DNA from: Melastoma dodecandrum
Taxonomy: Eukaryota; Streptophyta; Magnoliopsida; Myrtales; Melastomataceae
Length of the DNA stretch: 64,000 nt
NCBI GenBank assembly: GCA_029817715.1
Contig: JARUPY010000356.1
Location: forward strand, 2,141,001-2,205,000
Direction: 5' to 3'
The notes beneath the pieces were generated by a model. That model worked only from the letters and a program-made list of their open reading frames with translations. It was not told where the DNA came from and ran no database searches. How positions within the stretch are numbered: the first letter of the stretch is position 1; every line of letters starts with the position of its first letter. This document shows, in pieces, positions 33,205-43,716 of this stretch. A program made the position numbers and the translations under genes.

Positions 33205-36200
33205 GGGTTTCAACAGAAGCTTAACCGCTTGTTGTAGATACCATAGAAGCTCGTACCAACTACATGTTCTACGCTACAGAAGCTTTCGTCTCTACATATT
33301 ATCTAAGCAGATTACTTCTGCTTTTGGTTGGATTACATTGTTTGGTATTCATGTTCTGATTTTCAGGAACTTAAACAACCATACTCACTTCCACATAAGC
33401 TTTAAGCTTTGTAAGAATCACACATCTACTATTCTGTTGAAGCTTACGCTCTATCAGAATCTAGTTGCTATTCAATGGAGGCTTATGCTCAACCTAAATA
33501 CAATGCTTGATATAAGGGTTCTGTTCAACAGAGACTGAATTGTCTGTTTGTTCCCACCGAAGCCTCTACCGTCTGTACAATATTTTATGGTTGGCATTTT
33601 AGTTCTATTCTGCAAAAGCCTATAGCTCTGCAAGAGTTTAACAACCACTCCGTAAAAGAAACTTCAGATTTGTCATATTGACACTCGTGCTCTAGCTAAT
33701 AGAGGCTTGACTGTCGGTTTGACAATTATTCTCTTCTCAATAGAAGCTTGAAGCTTGTTGAGGTTCTACGCTGTAGTCATCAAGGTTCTGTTCTACAGAA
33801 GCCTATAACTCTATACAAACTAAGCTAATGGCCAATAACTACTTTGTACCAAAACCACATATTGAGAATCCTCCCATATTTGATGGTAAGAATTTTGCTT
33901 ATTGGAAAATTTGAATGACATTTGAAGATGCTATCGACGATGACTTGTGGTCCGATATAGAAGATGGTCCACCTTCTATGCCAGATAACCAATAGAATGA
34001 TCGATATGGTCGTCCCACACAGGAATACATCAAGGTTAAACGACTCACTAAGACGACAAAGTACTTAATGTTTAGTGTTATGTGTGAAAGTGAATTCGTG
34101 AAAGTTCTAGCTGCACTTCGGGCAAGGAAATCTGGGATAAGCTTGTCATAATGTATGTTGGGATAGGCCAAATAAGAGAAACTAATATGAATTTCTTAAT
34201 TCATCAATACGAAAATTTTACTATGAAAGGTGATGAATATGTAGAACAAATGTTCCAAAGACTCAACCTTCTAGTGATGCCTTAACACATTTAGGCAAAT
34301 ATTATAGAAATTATAAACTAGTGCGAAAGGTTCTGCGTACTCTACCCAATTCATGGGAAGCCAAGAAAATGGCTACAGAGGAAGCTAAAGATCTTTCTAT
34401 ACTTCGACTAAGATCAGTTAATGAGCTCCTAAATATCATATGAGATGGAAAGATCCTCTCAATATGATATAAAGAGACTCACAGTAGCTTTTAGAGCATC
34501 GTAATAACCAACAAAAGGTTCTAATGATGAAGTAGAAGGTGATTCAGATGATGAACTCACTATGATAGCTAAACGCATTCTACGGTTCTCCACCAAGAAA
34601 CCCTTCAATAAGAAAAGCCAAAGTTCCAATCCAAAATCGATCATTTGCTATGAATTTAAAAAGAAAGGGTACTGCAAAACAAAATGTCCTTTACTTAAAG
34701 AGAAGAAAAAACCTTCTGCACCATCTAAGGCCAAGAACGCCATGACTGCTTGGGCAGATCTTATTCTGTTGATGAGGAAGAAGCATTAATGTGCCTCACC
34801 GCTCACACAGAAACTCAAAATGAAAGTCATACCTGCTTTCAAACAGAAGCTGTCGAAAGTGAATGGTAGGTATCTGGATAACGGATGCTCCAGGCACGTA
34901 CCGGAGATCCATCCAAATTTTCTCAACTAACTCTACAAAATAGAGGGTATGTTAAATTCGGTGATAAATGGCAAGGCCCTGTCATCAGGAAAGAACCTTT
35001 GGAAGTCCCGACTCCATGGTTATAGATGAGGTTCTGTTAATTACAGAACCGGAACATAGTCTGCTGAGCATTACCCAGCTTTGTGACAAAGGTTATACAA
35101 TAACTTTTGATCAAGATAAGTGTTCTGATATCCTAGATAATGAAGTACGCTTCATTGGAAATCGAAAGGAACATCTATACCTTGACACTGGATAGCTTAT
35201 GTGCTATAGAAAGCTGCCTTTTGTCTGTCAAAGATGATAGCCATCTGTGGCATAGAAGGTTGGGACATTCCAACTTTAAATTGTTATCCAAGCTTACTAG
35301 AAAAGAGATAGTAAAAGGTTTATCTAACATCAAATTCGAGCAAGACAGCTTCTGTGAAGCATGTTCACTTGAAAAATAAACCAAATCTTCATTTAAGTCT
35401 AAGAACGAAGTTTCTACAACGAGCAACCGCTGGAACTACTACATATGGATCTATTTGGTCCTACTAGAGTCCAAAATATTGGTGGTTGAAGAAATTGCCA
35501 AGTTGTAGTACATGACTACTCTAGATATACATGGGTTAAATTTCTAACTCATAAAACTGATGCTTTTAAAAGTTTCATAAAGTTGAGAAATGACAGAATG
35601 AAACTGGATCTTCTGTAAAATCTATAAGGATGGATCATGGTACTGAGTTTGAAAACCATGAATTCGCTACCTTCTGTGAAGAAAATGGTATCGATCGTAA
35701 CTTCTTTGCAAAATACACTCCTCAGCAGAATGGAGTAGCAGAAAGGAAAAATCGAACACTTATAGATATGGCTAGAACCATGATATTGAGAGCAACGCTC
35801 CATAGAATCTTTGGGTAGAAGCTGTTAATACCGTATGCTATATCTCTAATAGGGTTCTAGTAAGACCCATACTAGAGAAAACTCCCTATCAACTATACAG
35901 GAGGAGAAAACCTAGCGTTTCCTATTTTCATGCCTTTGGAAGTCCTTTTTTATCTTAAGACCTTCTAAGGATAATATAGGAAAATTTGAAGCTAAGTCAA
36001 ATGAAGGTATCTTCCTAAGATACTCGTCTAGCAAAGCCTATAGGATCTTTAATAAAAGGACATCTACTATAGAAGAGTTTATTAATGAAAAAATTAATGA
36101 CTTACCTACAGAAGATACTACAAAAGATGTAATATCTATATAACCTACAGAAAGTCCTTTAGCATTCCTACCTTCTGCAAAAGAGGTGGGCGAACCTTCT

Positions 36201-36300
36201 GTTCATGATTCACAAAAGGAACCTGAACAAATAATTGCTAATTCCGAAGAATCATCTCAGAATGATCAACAAAATGATAGTGGAGAATCATGTAATGAGC
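33205..36300 (+). pseudogene. Copia gag-pol, truncated within pol (SIRE/Maximus-like)
   Basis: The leader (33205-33825) repeats ACAGAAGCTT-type words. Gag starts near 33828 with MANNYFVPKPHIENPPIFDG and includes LVRKVLRTLPNSWEAK; the zinc-knuckle region reads CYEFKKKGYCKTKCPL. A protease piece near 34880 has YLDNGCSRH (DSG changed to DNG). GAG-pre-integrase reads LWHRRLGHSNFKLL and then CEACSLEK. The integrase core near 35630-35800 has DHGTEFENHEF and TPQQNGVAERKNRTLIDMAR. Several stops interrupt it. RT and RNase H are absent; the element breaks at about 36300, where Athila-derived DNA begins. Confidence 0.8.
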
Positions 36301-36309
36301 TTTCAACCA

Positions 36310-36620
36310 ATGACTCCCATGCCAGTCGGTTCAAGGCACTAGGTGATAAACCCCCCGGATCTAATGACTCAAGCCACCATCATCTTGACTCACACCACAA
36401 GTACTTATTCAAGCATTTTAATGAATTCTGAATAATTTTATTTTTCTTTTATGCCTGAACATTGGTGCTTAGAGCCTTGGCTGGACACTTTTTTTTTTCT
36501 TCTTCTTTTTATGCATTCCACCCGAGAGTTTCCTTCACAAGGATATCTAAGTGGCTCTACTCCCCCCTAACTTACGTGTGCTCTAAGAGATTAGACTTGT
36601 TGCCGCTATGAAACAGCTTC
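36310..36620 (-). mobile_element. Fragment of an Athila post-pol region
   Basis: The stretch resembles 41755-41980: both have GGTGATAAA, an ACTCAAG, CTCACACCACAAG, then GAACATTGGT, AGAGCCTTGG and a long T/C-rich run. That segment belongs to the non-coding part between pol and the 3' LTR of the Athila element at 40-48 kb, so this is a detached piece in the same orientation. It terminates the copia. Confidence 0.65.
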
Positions 36621-36859
36621 AGACGGAAACACAATCTCACCTCACACTGGATCTTACATGAAGGCAGCTTTGTGGTGACTCTCATTCATCATCCTTTACG
36701 AAATGGCCATTATAACAATTCTATCCTGTAGTTTGTAAGGTTTCTGGTTTATCCAAACGTTTAGAAAATATCCTACAACAGCCTAAACTTTTAACTTTGT
36801 TTCAATAATATCCACCAGAAAATTTTAAACTTTCTAAAAATTCGAATTTAGTTCCCCAA

Positions 36860-37540
36860 ATTTTGAAAATTACAAAAAGGTCATCAGAATGTCTGGAGAA
36901 GGAAATTCATCGAATACTCCTTCTAGAGCACCTAGAAAATTGGTGTTCGTTCCCGAGTCTAAAGCGATCCTTCGGAATAGCCAAAGATATAAATGATTTA
37001 TTAACTCAATTATCTATCCAAGGGAATACAAAAGACTTAGAAGGAAGAACTCGCCTAGCTAATGAAGTAGGTGAAATAATTAATAATATGCTAACTCGAT
37101 GGAAAGGGAAAGAGATTTGAAAAGGCCGGAGACTGAGGCGACCTCTGGACTGGCCAGTGAAGCTGGGAAACCAGTTGACAAATTAAAACTGGGAGGAAGA
37201 AATTCCAAACAGTGTCAAGGGAATGGTGTTGATGAGATGTACAAGGATTATGTGGCTCCTTTCATCTTAGATCCACGAAAGCGAGATGTAAATCTGAACT
37301 CATCAAGTGGTGAGTTAGTAAAAGACCTAAGGAAAGCTTTAGGTTTGACAAGCCAAACTATCCCCACAGAACAAAGCAAGAATTTGTTCCTTGGGGTAAT
37401 ATGTTAAAACCTATAATTACTCCTGGCATGCACATTATTAGCCTGGTGGCTAACAACGGCAGCCATACCATCCACATTGACTATCTGGATAGGCCTTTGC
37501 AGTGGTTTCCAACATCATCTGGTAAGGCATTGAATCTAGC
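36860..37540 (+). pseudogene. Unrecognised degraded coding stretch
   Basis: Protein-like pieces in shifting frames include MSGEGNSSNTPSRAPRKLVF, LTQLSIQGNTKDLEGRTRL, GVDEMYKDYVAPFILDPRKR and MHIISLVANNGSHTIHIDYL. A frameshift lies near 36985 and stops follow. I do not recognise the family; a retroelement or viral capsid-like protein is possible but unproven. Confidence 0.35.
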
Positions 37541-37544
37541 ACAA

Positions 37545-39930
37545 CTTATGCTACACTTTCATCTTTGGTTAGCTATATGATGCCATCATTATGAAAAATG
37601 ATGCAAATTGTTATGTAAGTATAAATTAAAATAATTTTTATTTTTTATTGTTATTGTTATTGTTATTATTAATCAATCCATCCATACCATCGATTAATGG
37701 ATTCATGGAAATCTAGCTCAATAACATTTATAAGTTTTTTCAAGTACTAAAACTTTAATGAATATTTCATTTTTCCACACATGTCATAAAAAAATATTTT
37801 CTAATCTAACGTTTAAAATTCAACCTTGGTAATTTTTTAAAATTATGTGGCTTGAGGTTTACTTAATGTGAAGAATTTTTTAAATCATTGCAGAATTTTT
37901 AAGGTGGAATTAAAACCCATGCTCAAAGTTAATTATTTTATTTTATTAGTTTTTGTCATCCCTTTTTTAGTAAAAAGAGAACTTCCCAATAGTTTCCGAA
38001 ACATTTCATTCCTAAAAGGATTCAAGGGAAGAAATAGAGAATTAGTTCATAAAATTATTCATAATTCCTAGAATAATATTAACTCGATGTTAAGACCGAG
38101 TTCAATAAAACGAATTAAAAAATTAAAACATCAAGGATTCATTCTTCTTGGTTATGTAGGGAGGATTCGTTCTTCTTGATTTTGTAATCCATATAATGCT
38201 CGTGAACGCATCCTTCTCAGTTTTTTGATTTACAGTGCACCGAAAGAACGCGTAACTCTATTTATAGTACATGTCCTTTTTGGTTATGTAATTCTCAGCG
38301 ACGCTTCCTTCCAGAGGCAGAGTAGGTGCAATGTCCCCGGTTTTTCTAAAAAAGATAAAATTAGGTTCATTTTTTTAATTAAATACAAAAAATTAAAATA
38401 GTTCAATTTGGCCGGATAATTTTTTCTGGTTTCCCTACTACTTCCTTCTCTATTCTATACAAGTCATGCCAACGCTACTAATGATCTTGATGTTGCTTGT
38501 GGAACAATCACTGGGAACGGCAGAGGCCATCGACAATTGCCAGCTCTCTTTCCTCGTTGGATGTATGGGTCGTTTGCCTTACATCCCACCTGTGTGCTAG
38601 TTTGCCTCCTTACGGTCCGGTAAAGCGACTCCTTCGGCATCTGAAAGCACCTTGATGCAGTACAAAAGCGGTTGCATCATGTCGAGATGCCTGCACCCGA
38701 ATCATAGTAACTGTCCATTACCACCCTTTATTCTGCAAACAAGGCTTGCCAGGCATATAATTTTAAATTTCTCAAACGCTTTAACTTCGTGATAAATGCC
38801 GATGATGATGAGAGCACCAAGCGATGCATTATACCTTGCTTGGACATCTGTGATAAGGAATACGTGATGTGTCCCTACAGATTGAAGAAACTGTCATATG
38901 TGAATAATAAGGAACGGCTAGCATGAGTAATGTTGATATGAGAAATAATCTTCACGCATGCACGCGTGATACAAAACCTAAGATTCCTTTGTTGAAACGA
39001 CACTTTTTTAGTCCGTATGACCTTTCGCTAAAACCACAATAATATGATGCATCAATGAAACAATTGTATACTATCTTTTTTTGGGAATTGTTAGTTCGTT
39101 TTTGAGTTTTGTGTCATGCATTTTTTTAAGTCCAAGTGATGCGATCAATTTTGTGTAATCTGGTTTCAATGTATCAGTAATCAAGAATTATTATTATTAA
39201 TTTAATAGTCCTTTAATAGTTAAATTAATCTTCTTTAATTTGAAAAATTAATTCCTACAACTATGAATTTTAATTTAATTAAAGGGGATTTGGAAAATTC
39301 ATTCTATTCACGACTTTCTTTTAATGAATTACAACTGAGATTCAGTTTCCAGAAAGTTCGTTATGTTCAGGAAAGTTCGTATAACATGATCGGGGAACAA
39401 ATTTTCCCGTGATGATTATGAGAGAACAAACTTTTTCATCTATGGTCGACAGTAAAATGGGTCGCAATCGATCAAAATTTCAATAAAGTAAGAAAAAGTA
39501 GCTCACAACATGGCATATTTATGGCTTCCTTTATGTTCTTTGTCATATTTCTTTGTTCGTAAAATGTTGGCTTCTTGTCAAAACGTTGAAGGATGAAGTC
39601 TTAACAAGAATCCAAATATTTGGATTCAAGCTGAAATTGCCAAACTTTTCTGCCATTAAAATCAACAAACCCATGTAGAGATTCTCTAACTTCAAATAAT
39701 ATAATAATATTTTTCGTGCAATTAAAATAGACAAAAAATATATATATAGAGCAACTAAAATAAGCAAAATCTATCTAAATTTCTGATAACTTTTTTGCCA
39801 TTAAAAAATAGCCATTTTAATTAGTTGTATGTTGCTTACCTATCAAATAAACGACTATCACAACTAAATTTATAAAATAATTAATTTTACTTGTAGATTT
39901 TGACAACAATAAAATAATTTATATGTTGGA
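37545..39930. other. AT-rich intergenic stretch
   Basis: No gene or transposon protein was recognised. There is a short GC-richer patch at about 38460-38760 without a clear frame. The rest is A/T-rich with homopolymer runs. Confidence 0.35.
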
Positions 39931-39935
39931 ACAAT

Positions 39936-40090
39936 ATGAAGTTTGTCCAAGTGGTAGGAAGCTTGAATTTGATTAAGGAAGTACTGGGTTCGAAACATAC
40001 CGTATATATTCACCCCTGTAAGAAGACCCACCTACCATAGCCGGCTGTGTTACTCGGATCAAGTCCGAATTAGTCAAGACGAAACTCTAG
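39936..40090 (+). mobile_element. tRNA-derived SINE, second copy
   Basis: It aligns with the SINE at 28263: TTGTCCAAGTGGTAGGAAGCTTG (box A side), GGTTCGAAACATACCGTATA (box B side), ACCATAGCCGGCTGTGTTAC, and GGATCAAGTCCGAATTAGTC. It has lost the A-rich tail. It ends about 100 bases upstream of a secreted-peptide ORF and runs into a TATATATC motif. Confidence 0.72.
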
Positions 40091-40098
40091 TATATATC
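40091..40098 (+). promoter_or_regulatory. Possible TATA box for the cysteine-rich peptide
   Basis: TATATATC lies 94-101 bases upstream of the peptide ATG, at the SINE end. Spacing is plausible for a TATA box plus a leader of about 65 bases. No expression evidence can be seen. Confidence 0.35.
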
Positions 40099-40191
40099 AA
40101 TGAATGGCGCACCCATTCGATATCTACATCTAACTAAGAAACATACCGTACAAAGAAATTTCTTCCGTAGAATATTACTTTGAAGAAATTG

Positions 40192-40371
40192 ATGCCGGTG
40201 TCCGCGGCACTGATGATTATTTCATTCTTGATAATGATGCTCTATATGGATGCGGCCTATGCGGGATTGACCCCGTGTGAGACAGGTTGCGACAAAAAAT
40301 GTAAAGGCAAGCAAGAAAAATTCTACCGAGCTTGCTACCAGGACTATGTACATAGAAAATGCAGGCAGTGA
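40192..40371 (+). CDS. Small secreted cysteine-rich peptide, probably 3'-truncated by an LTR
   Basis: The ATG at 40192 is the first in frame; an in-frame stop at 40168-40170 lies upstream and the TTG at 40180 is not a plausible plant start. The product is 59 residues. A 24-residue hydrophobic signal peptide ends in DAAYA, giving a 35-residue mature peptide with cysteines at 5, 9, 13, 24 and 33 (C-x3-C-x3-C-x10-C-x8-C). It is basic in the middle (KKCKGK). An odd number of cysteines is unusual for this class. The TGA stop is formed by the first three bases of an Athila LTR (TGATCGCTAA at 40369), so the original C-terminus was cut off. It resembles thionin-like or other antimicrobial or signalling peptides by layout only; no family is recognised. 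Confidence 0.6.
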   Translation: MPVSAALMIISFLIMMLYMDAAYAGLTPCETGCDKKCKGKQEKFYRACYQDYVHRKCRQ

Positions 40372-41387
40372 TCGCTAAATTCACACACCGCAAGTATACG
40401 GATCGAAACAAGCAATATAGAGATGAGTGGAGTTATCGTTCCTACGATGATAGTAAATAAAACCTTTTAGCATACATAATCGCAATCCTTATGTACCCAA
40501 GCCAATAAGAAAACTAAGTTTAGAACGTTGAAAACTAAATGAAAAGAAAAATCAAAAGCAAATAAATCTGAATTCAATCAGTCGAAAAAGCCTAGGATCA
40601 CGTATCCCCTCCTTGTTTCGTTAAATCCCCTTACTCATTTATCCCAAATTCATATTAATTCTGTTTACAAACCGGATTCTTATGTCCCTAAGTGCCTCTC
40701 CAGAATTTATAAAGACTATTCCAAACCACCATAAAACCTATATCCCTATAGTGAATTACAAAGGCAAGAAACGTATTAAGAACTCAATCCTTTAATGGTT
40801 GCCTAGAAGTATATATCCCGATACTACTTACTAGCTAATTTGTTCCCGATATCAAGGCTACTCTGTTCATATTCTCTCCTAAAATTCCTCTCCTGAATTT
40901 AAATTAGAATAACAAATTAATACAACTCGTTGATCAGACAAATTGCATGCATTAAGATCCGAAATAAATAAACATCCAAAGTACGAATTTAGTCTAAAAC
41001 GAGATCGGAAAATTCAACTACACAATCCGGTTCAACATAATCCTAGCAAAGAAAGTCTAGCCGATCATCGTTCTCGGAACACAAATAAAAGAAAAGAAAT
41101 GCATCCTAAAAACGATAGTCTAACTCCATGTCTTTTCCTCCCAATCGTTCTCTCCTTAGCAAGAAGGTGAATATAGTCTTTTTATAACCCTCAAAATCTT
41201 CGTAGATAGCCAAATCTTCTTGTATCTTCTTTTTCCTGAAATAATCCTTAAATTCAACAGTATCCCAACTTCTTGAGAATAATGTGAAATACAAAGATAT
41301 ATTATGCAATAAACGCAATATTTCATAAATCTAATAAAATCTAGGTATGAAATTAACATAAATAACTCTACTTTTATAGAGATATCA
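40369..41387 (-). repeat. Athila 3' LTR (about 1019 bp)
   Basis: On the minus strand it starts TGATATCTC at 41387, directly after the purine tract GGTTTGGGGGTG (41399-41388), and ends GCGATCA at 40369, giving TG...CA ends. The end passage TATACTTGCGGTGTG is typical of this LTR class. The five bases before 40369 (GGCAG) would be the target duplication, but the other end of the element is lost. Confidence 0.8.
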
Positions 41388-42480
41388 CACCCCCAAACCT
41401 AAATTTTGCAGTCCCGAGCAAAGATAAGAAAATAAAAACAAAACTTTAAAGACTCTCCTCAGCAAACTCAAGTCGCTCAAATGTGAAAACATCTTTTCAG
41501 AACATTCTCTGAAATGGTCGCATCCTCCTTATGCATCTAGATTCCATTCACTACCAACATGCTCTATTAAAAACTTTTAAAACGTTGTATCTTCATCCCA
41601 GCAAGTTGCACACTCAACATTAACAAGCATACACTCCAAATAGCTCATATCAACCAGTAACTTACAAAGATCCCAAACCTTTTTTGTCAAGATGCACGAC
41701 TTTAAATGTTTCATCTAATTTTGGCTAAGCTCAGATAGCCCACTCAATCAATGACTCCTAATTTAGTTGAACCAAGGCATTAGGTGATAAAGCACCAATC
41801 GAATCAATAACTCAAGCTAGCACACAAGTCTCACACCACAAGCACATATTCTGGCAATATCGTTTTCTTTTTTTTGCACCCGAACATTGGTACTCAGAGC
41901 CTTGGCAACCTTATTTTCTCTTTTCTTCTTTTTTTTTCTTTTCACCACATTGATCAAAGACTTCGTTTCAAGCGATAAATCAAGCTACTCCACTCGTCAC
42001 AAGCTGCCATGCAAAGAATTTCATCTTTCCACACTTGAAGAATGCAAATCTTAAGCTCATCATCAAATAAAGACATTCCTTTTTCAAATTTCTAAGGTTA
42101 CGCTAAGGAAAGGATAAAAAAAATCTGACCTAAGCAGGACTCACCACTTACAAACTCAATAAAACACAACGTCACACCCCCAAACCTAAACAGAGCAACG
42201 TCCTCGGTTTGGAAGAAAGTATAAGTACGAATGGGTTTGCATGAATATTTTTGGTATGAGGTTCGGTGGTGGCGACGTCTTGGTTGCGTGGGCGCGAGGG
42301 TGGTTTCGATAATTGGCGCCTCGATCTTGAAGTTGTTGTTTCCTCTAAAGGTGGTGTCAACACTTTCCTTAAACAAGAAATAGATGGATTAGGGTAAAAA
42401 GGAAAAATGGTCCGAGGTTCTTTTTGTAATTTAAATTTTTTTAATTTAATTCATTAAAATTTTTAATTTTTTCTGAAAAT
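41388..42480 (-). other. Athila post-pol non-coding region with a duplicated polypurine motif
   Basis: No long protein frame is seen. The motif TTTAGGTTTGGGGGTGTGA (minus strand) occurs twice, beside the LTR at about 41388-41405 and again at about 42172-42192. A long non-coding stretch between pol and the 3' LTR is usual in Athila elements. Confidence 0.6.
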
Positions 42481-42693
42481 GCGGTGCAGCGACACTAGAT
42501 TTTCGTGCGGCTACGCGAAGTTTTTGTGCATTTGGTGTCCAAGCGGTGTAGTTGTACGAATTTTCTGTGCAACTGCATAGAGTTTCTATGCCTTTGGGTT
42601 CCCGGCGGTGCAGCAGCATGAAATTCTGATGCAGCTGCACAAGGTTTCTGTCCTTGCTCCCCGTCGGCGCAGCTGCACAAAGCATCTTGCTGC
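42481..42693. repeat. Tandem repeat, period 59-62, about 3.5 copies
   Basis: Units start at 42481, 42543, 42605 and 42664 with GCGGTGCAGC-like heads, then a GTGCGGCTACGC / TGCAACTGCA / TGCAGCTGCAC core and a TTT(C/T)TGT block. On the minus strand the units read as repeated CAAAP / VQLHQNF-like peptides. They lie just 3' of the Athila pol end. Confidence 0.75.
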
Positions 42694-43532
42694 TTGATTT
42701 AGTCTTGGATCCCTGATGTCTTTCACCTCTAAACATAATAAGTGAAGAACTTAAATTGAAATAAAAGGAATTACCCCTAATAAAACGAAAAAATGAAAAA
42801 GAACTCGGGTTGCCTCCCAAGAAGGACTTACTTTGATCATTCGGTCTCGCCAATTCAACAACTCCATACGGAAACACATAGGTAATCTTAAACGACCCTG
42901 ACCAACGAGTTGGCGGGGAAATAATTTTAAACATGAATTAAAAAGTAAAACAAGTTGGCCTGAAAAATATGTTTGTTTTGTCTTTATAGATCCTAGAACT
43001 CTCGCATGCATCTAGTCGGAATTCTTTGAGTTCATCGGGTTGAAGTAATTGTTGTTCACCTGCAATTTCAAGATCCATATTAAGCTGCTTAATATCCCAA
43101 AATGATTTAGCTCAATTCAACAGGTAAGTGACAAGCATTCCCGTAGACCAATATGTAAGGTGGAGTCTCAATTGGTGTTTTGTATGCCGTCCTATAAGAC
43201 CATAAGGCGTCATCCAATCTTTTCAATTTGGGCTACCCGTCTTTTCCAAGATCCTTTCAATTTCTCTGTTGGATACCTCGACTTGACCACTTGTCTGAGG
43301 TTGATAGGCAAAAGCTAGCTTGTGATTCACGCCATATTTCTTCATGAGGGCATTGAATTTGGAATTACAGAAGTGTGAATCTCCGTCACTTATTATTACG
43401 CGTGGTGTCCCGAATCGTGTGAATATTTACTTTAGAAACTTAAAAAATCCACTCACATGGTTAGTAGGCAAGGCAATAACTTCTACCCATTTAGACACAT
43501 AATCCACAGCTATAAAAATATATCAGTTTCTA

Positions 43533-43716
43533 AACGGTGTTACGCCTTTCGTGCGCCTCGGAACTTACCCGACTGGATTCATTGGAAATTCTCAAAACGG
43601 CGAAAGCACTCTGCTGGGCCCGAGTAGCATGGGGCATGTGGAATCCCGTTCCTACCCATCTTCTCTTTGTTTCCCGAGCCTATAGTGAGATCCCCCACCA
43701 GAGCGCCTTCTGCTTC
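43533..43716. other. GC-rich insert inside the Athila integrase
   Basis: On the minus strand, integrase reads FMGPFID, stops matching, and resumes about 185 bases later with IAVDYV*KWVEVIALPTN-like sequence. The insert is clearly richer in G+C than the flanks and has a 60-codon open frame on the plus strand. Its style recalls organellar, especially mitochondrial, DNA, but I cannot prove the source. Confidence 0.5.

Noticed and set aside
40180..40191. TTG at 40180 as the start of the peptide
   Set aside because: Plant nuclear genes use ATG; the first in-frame ATG is at 40192 and gives a normal signal peptide.
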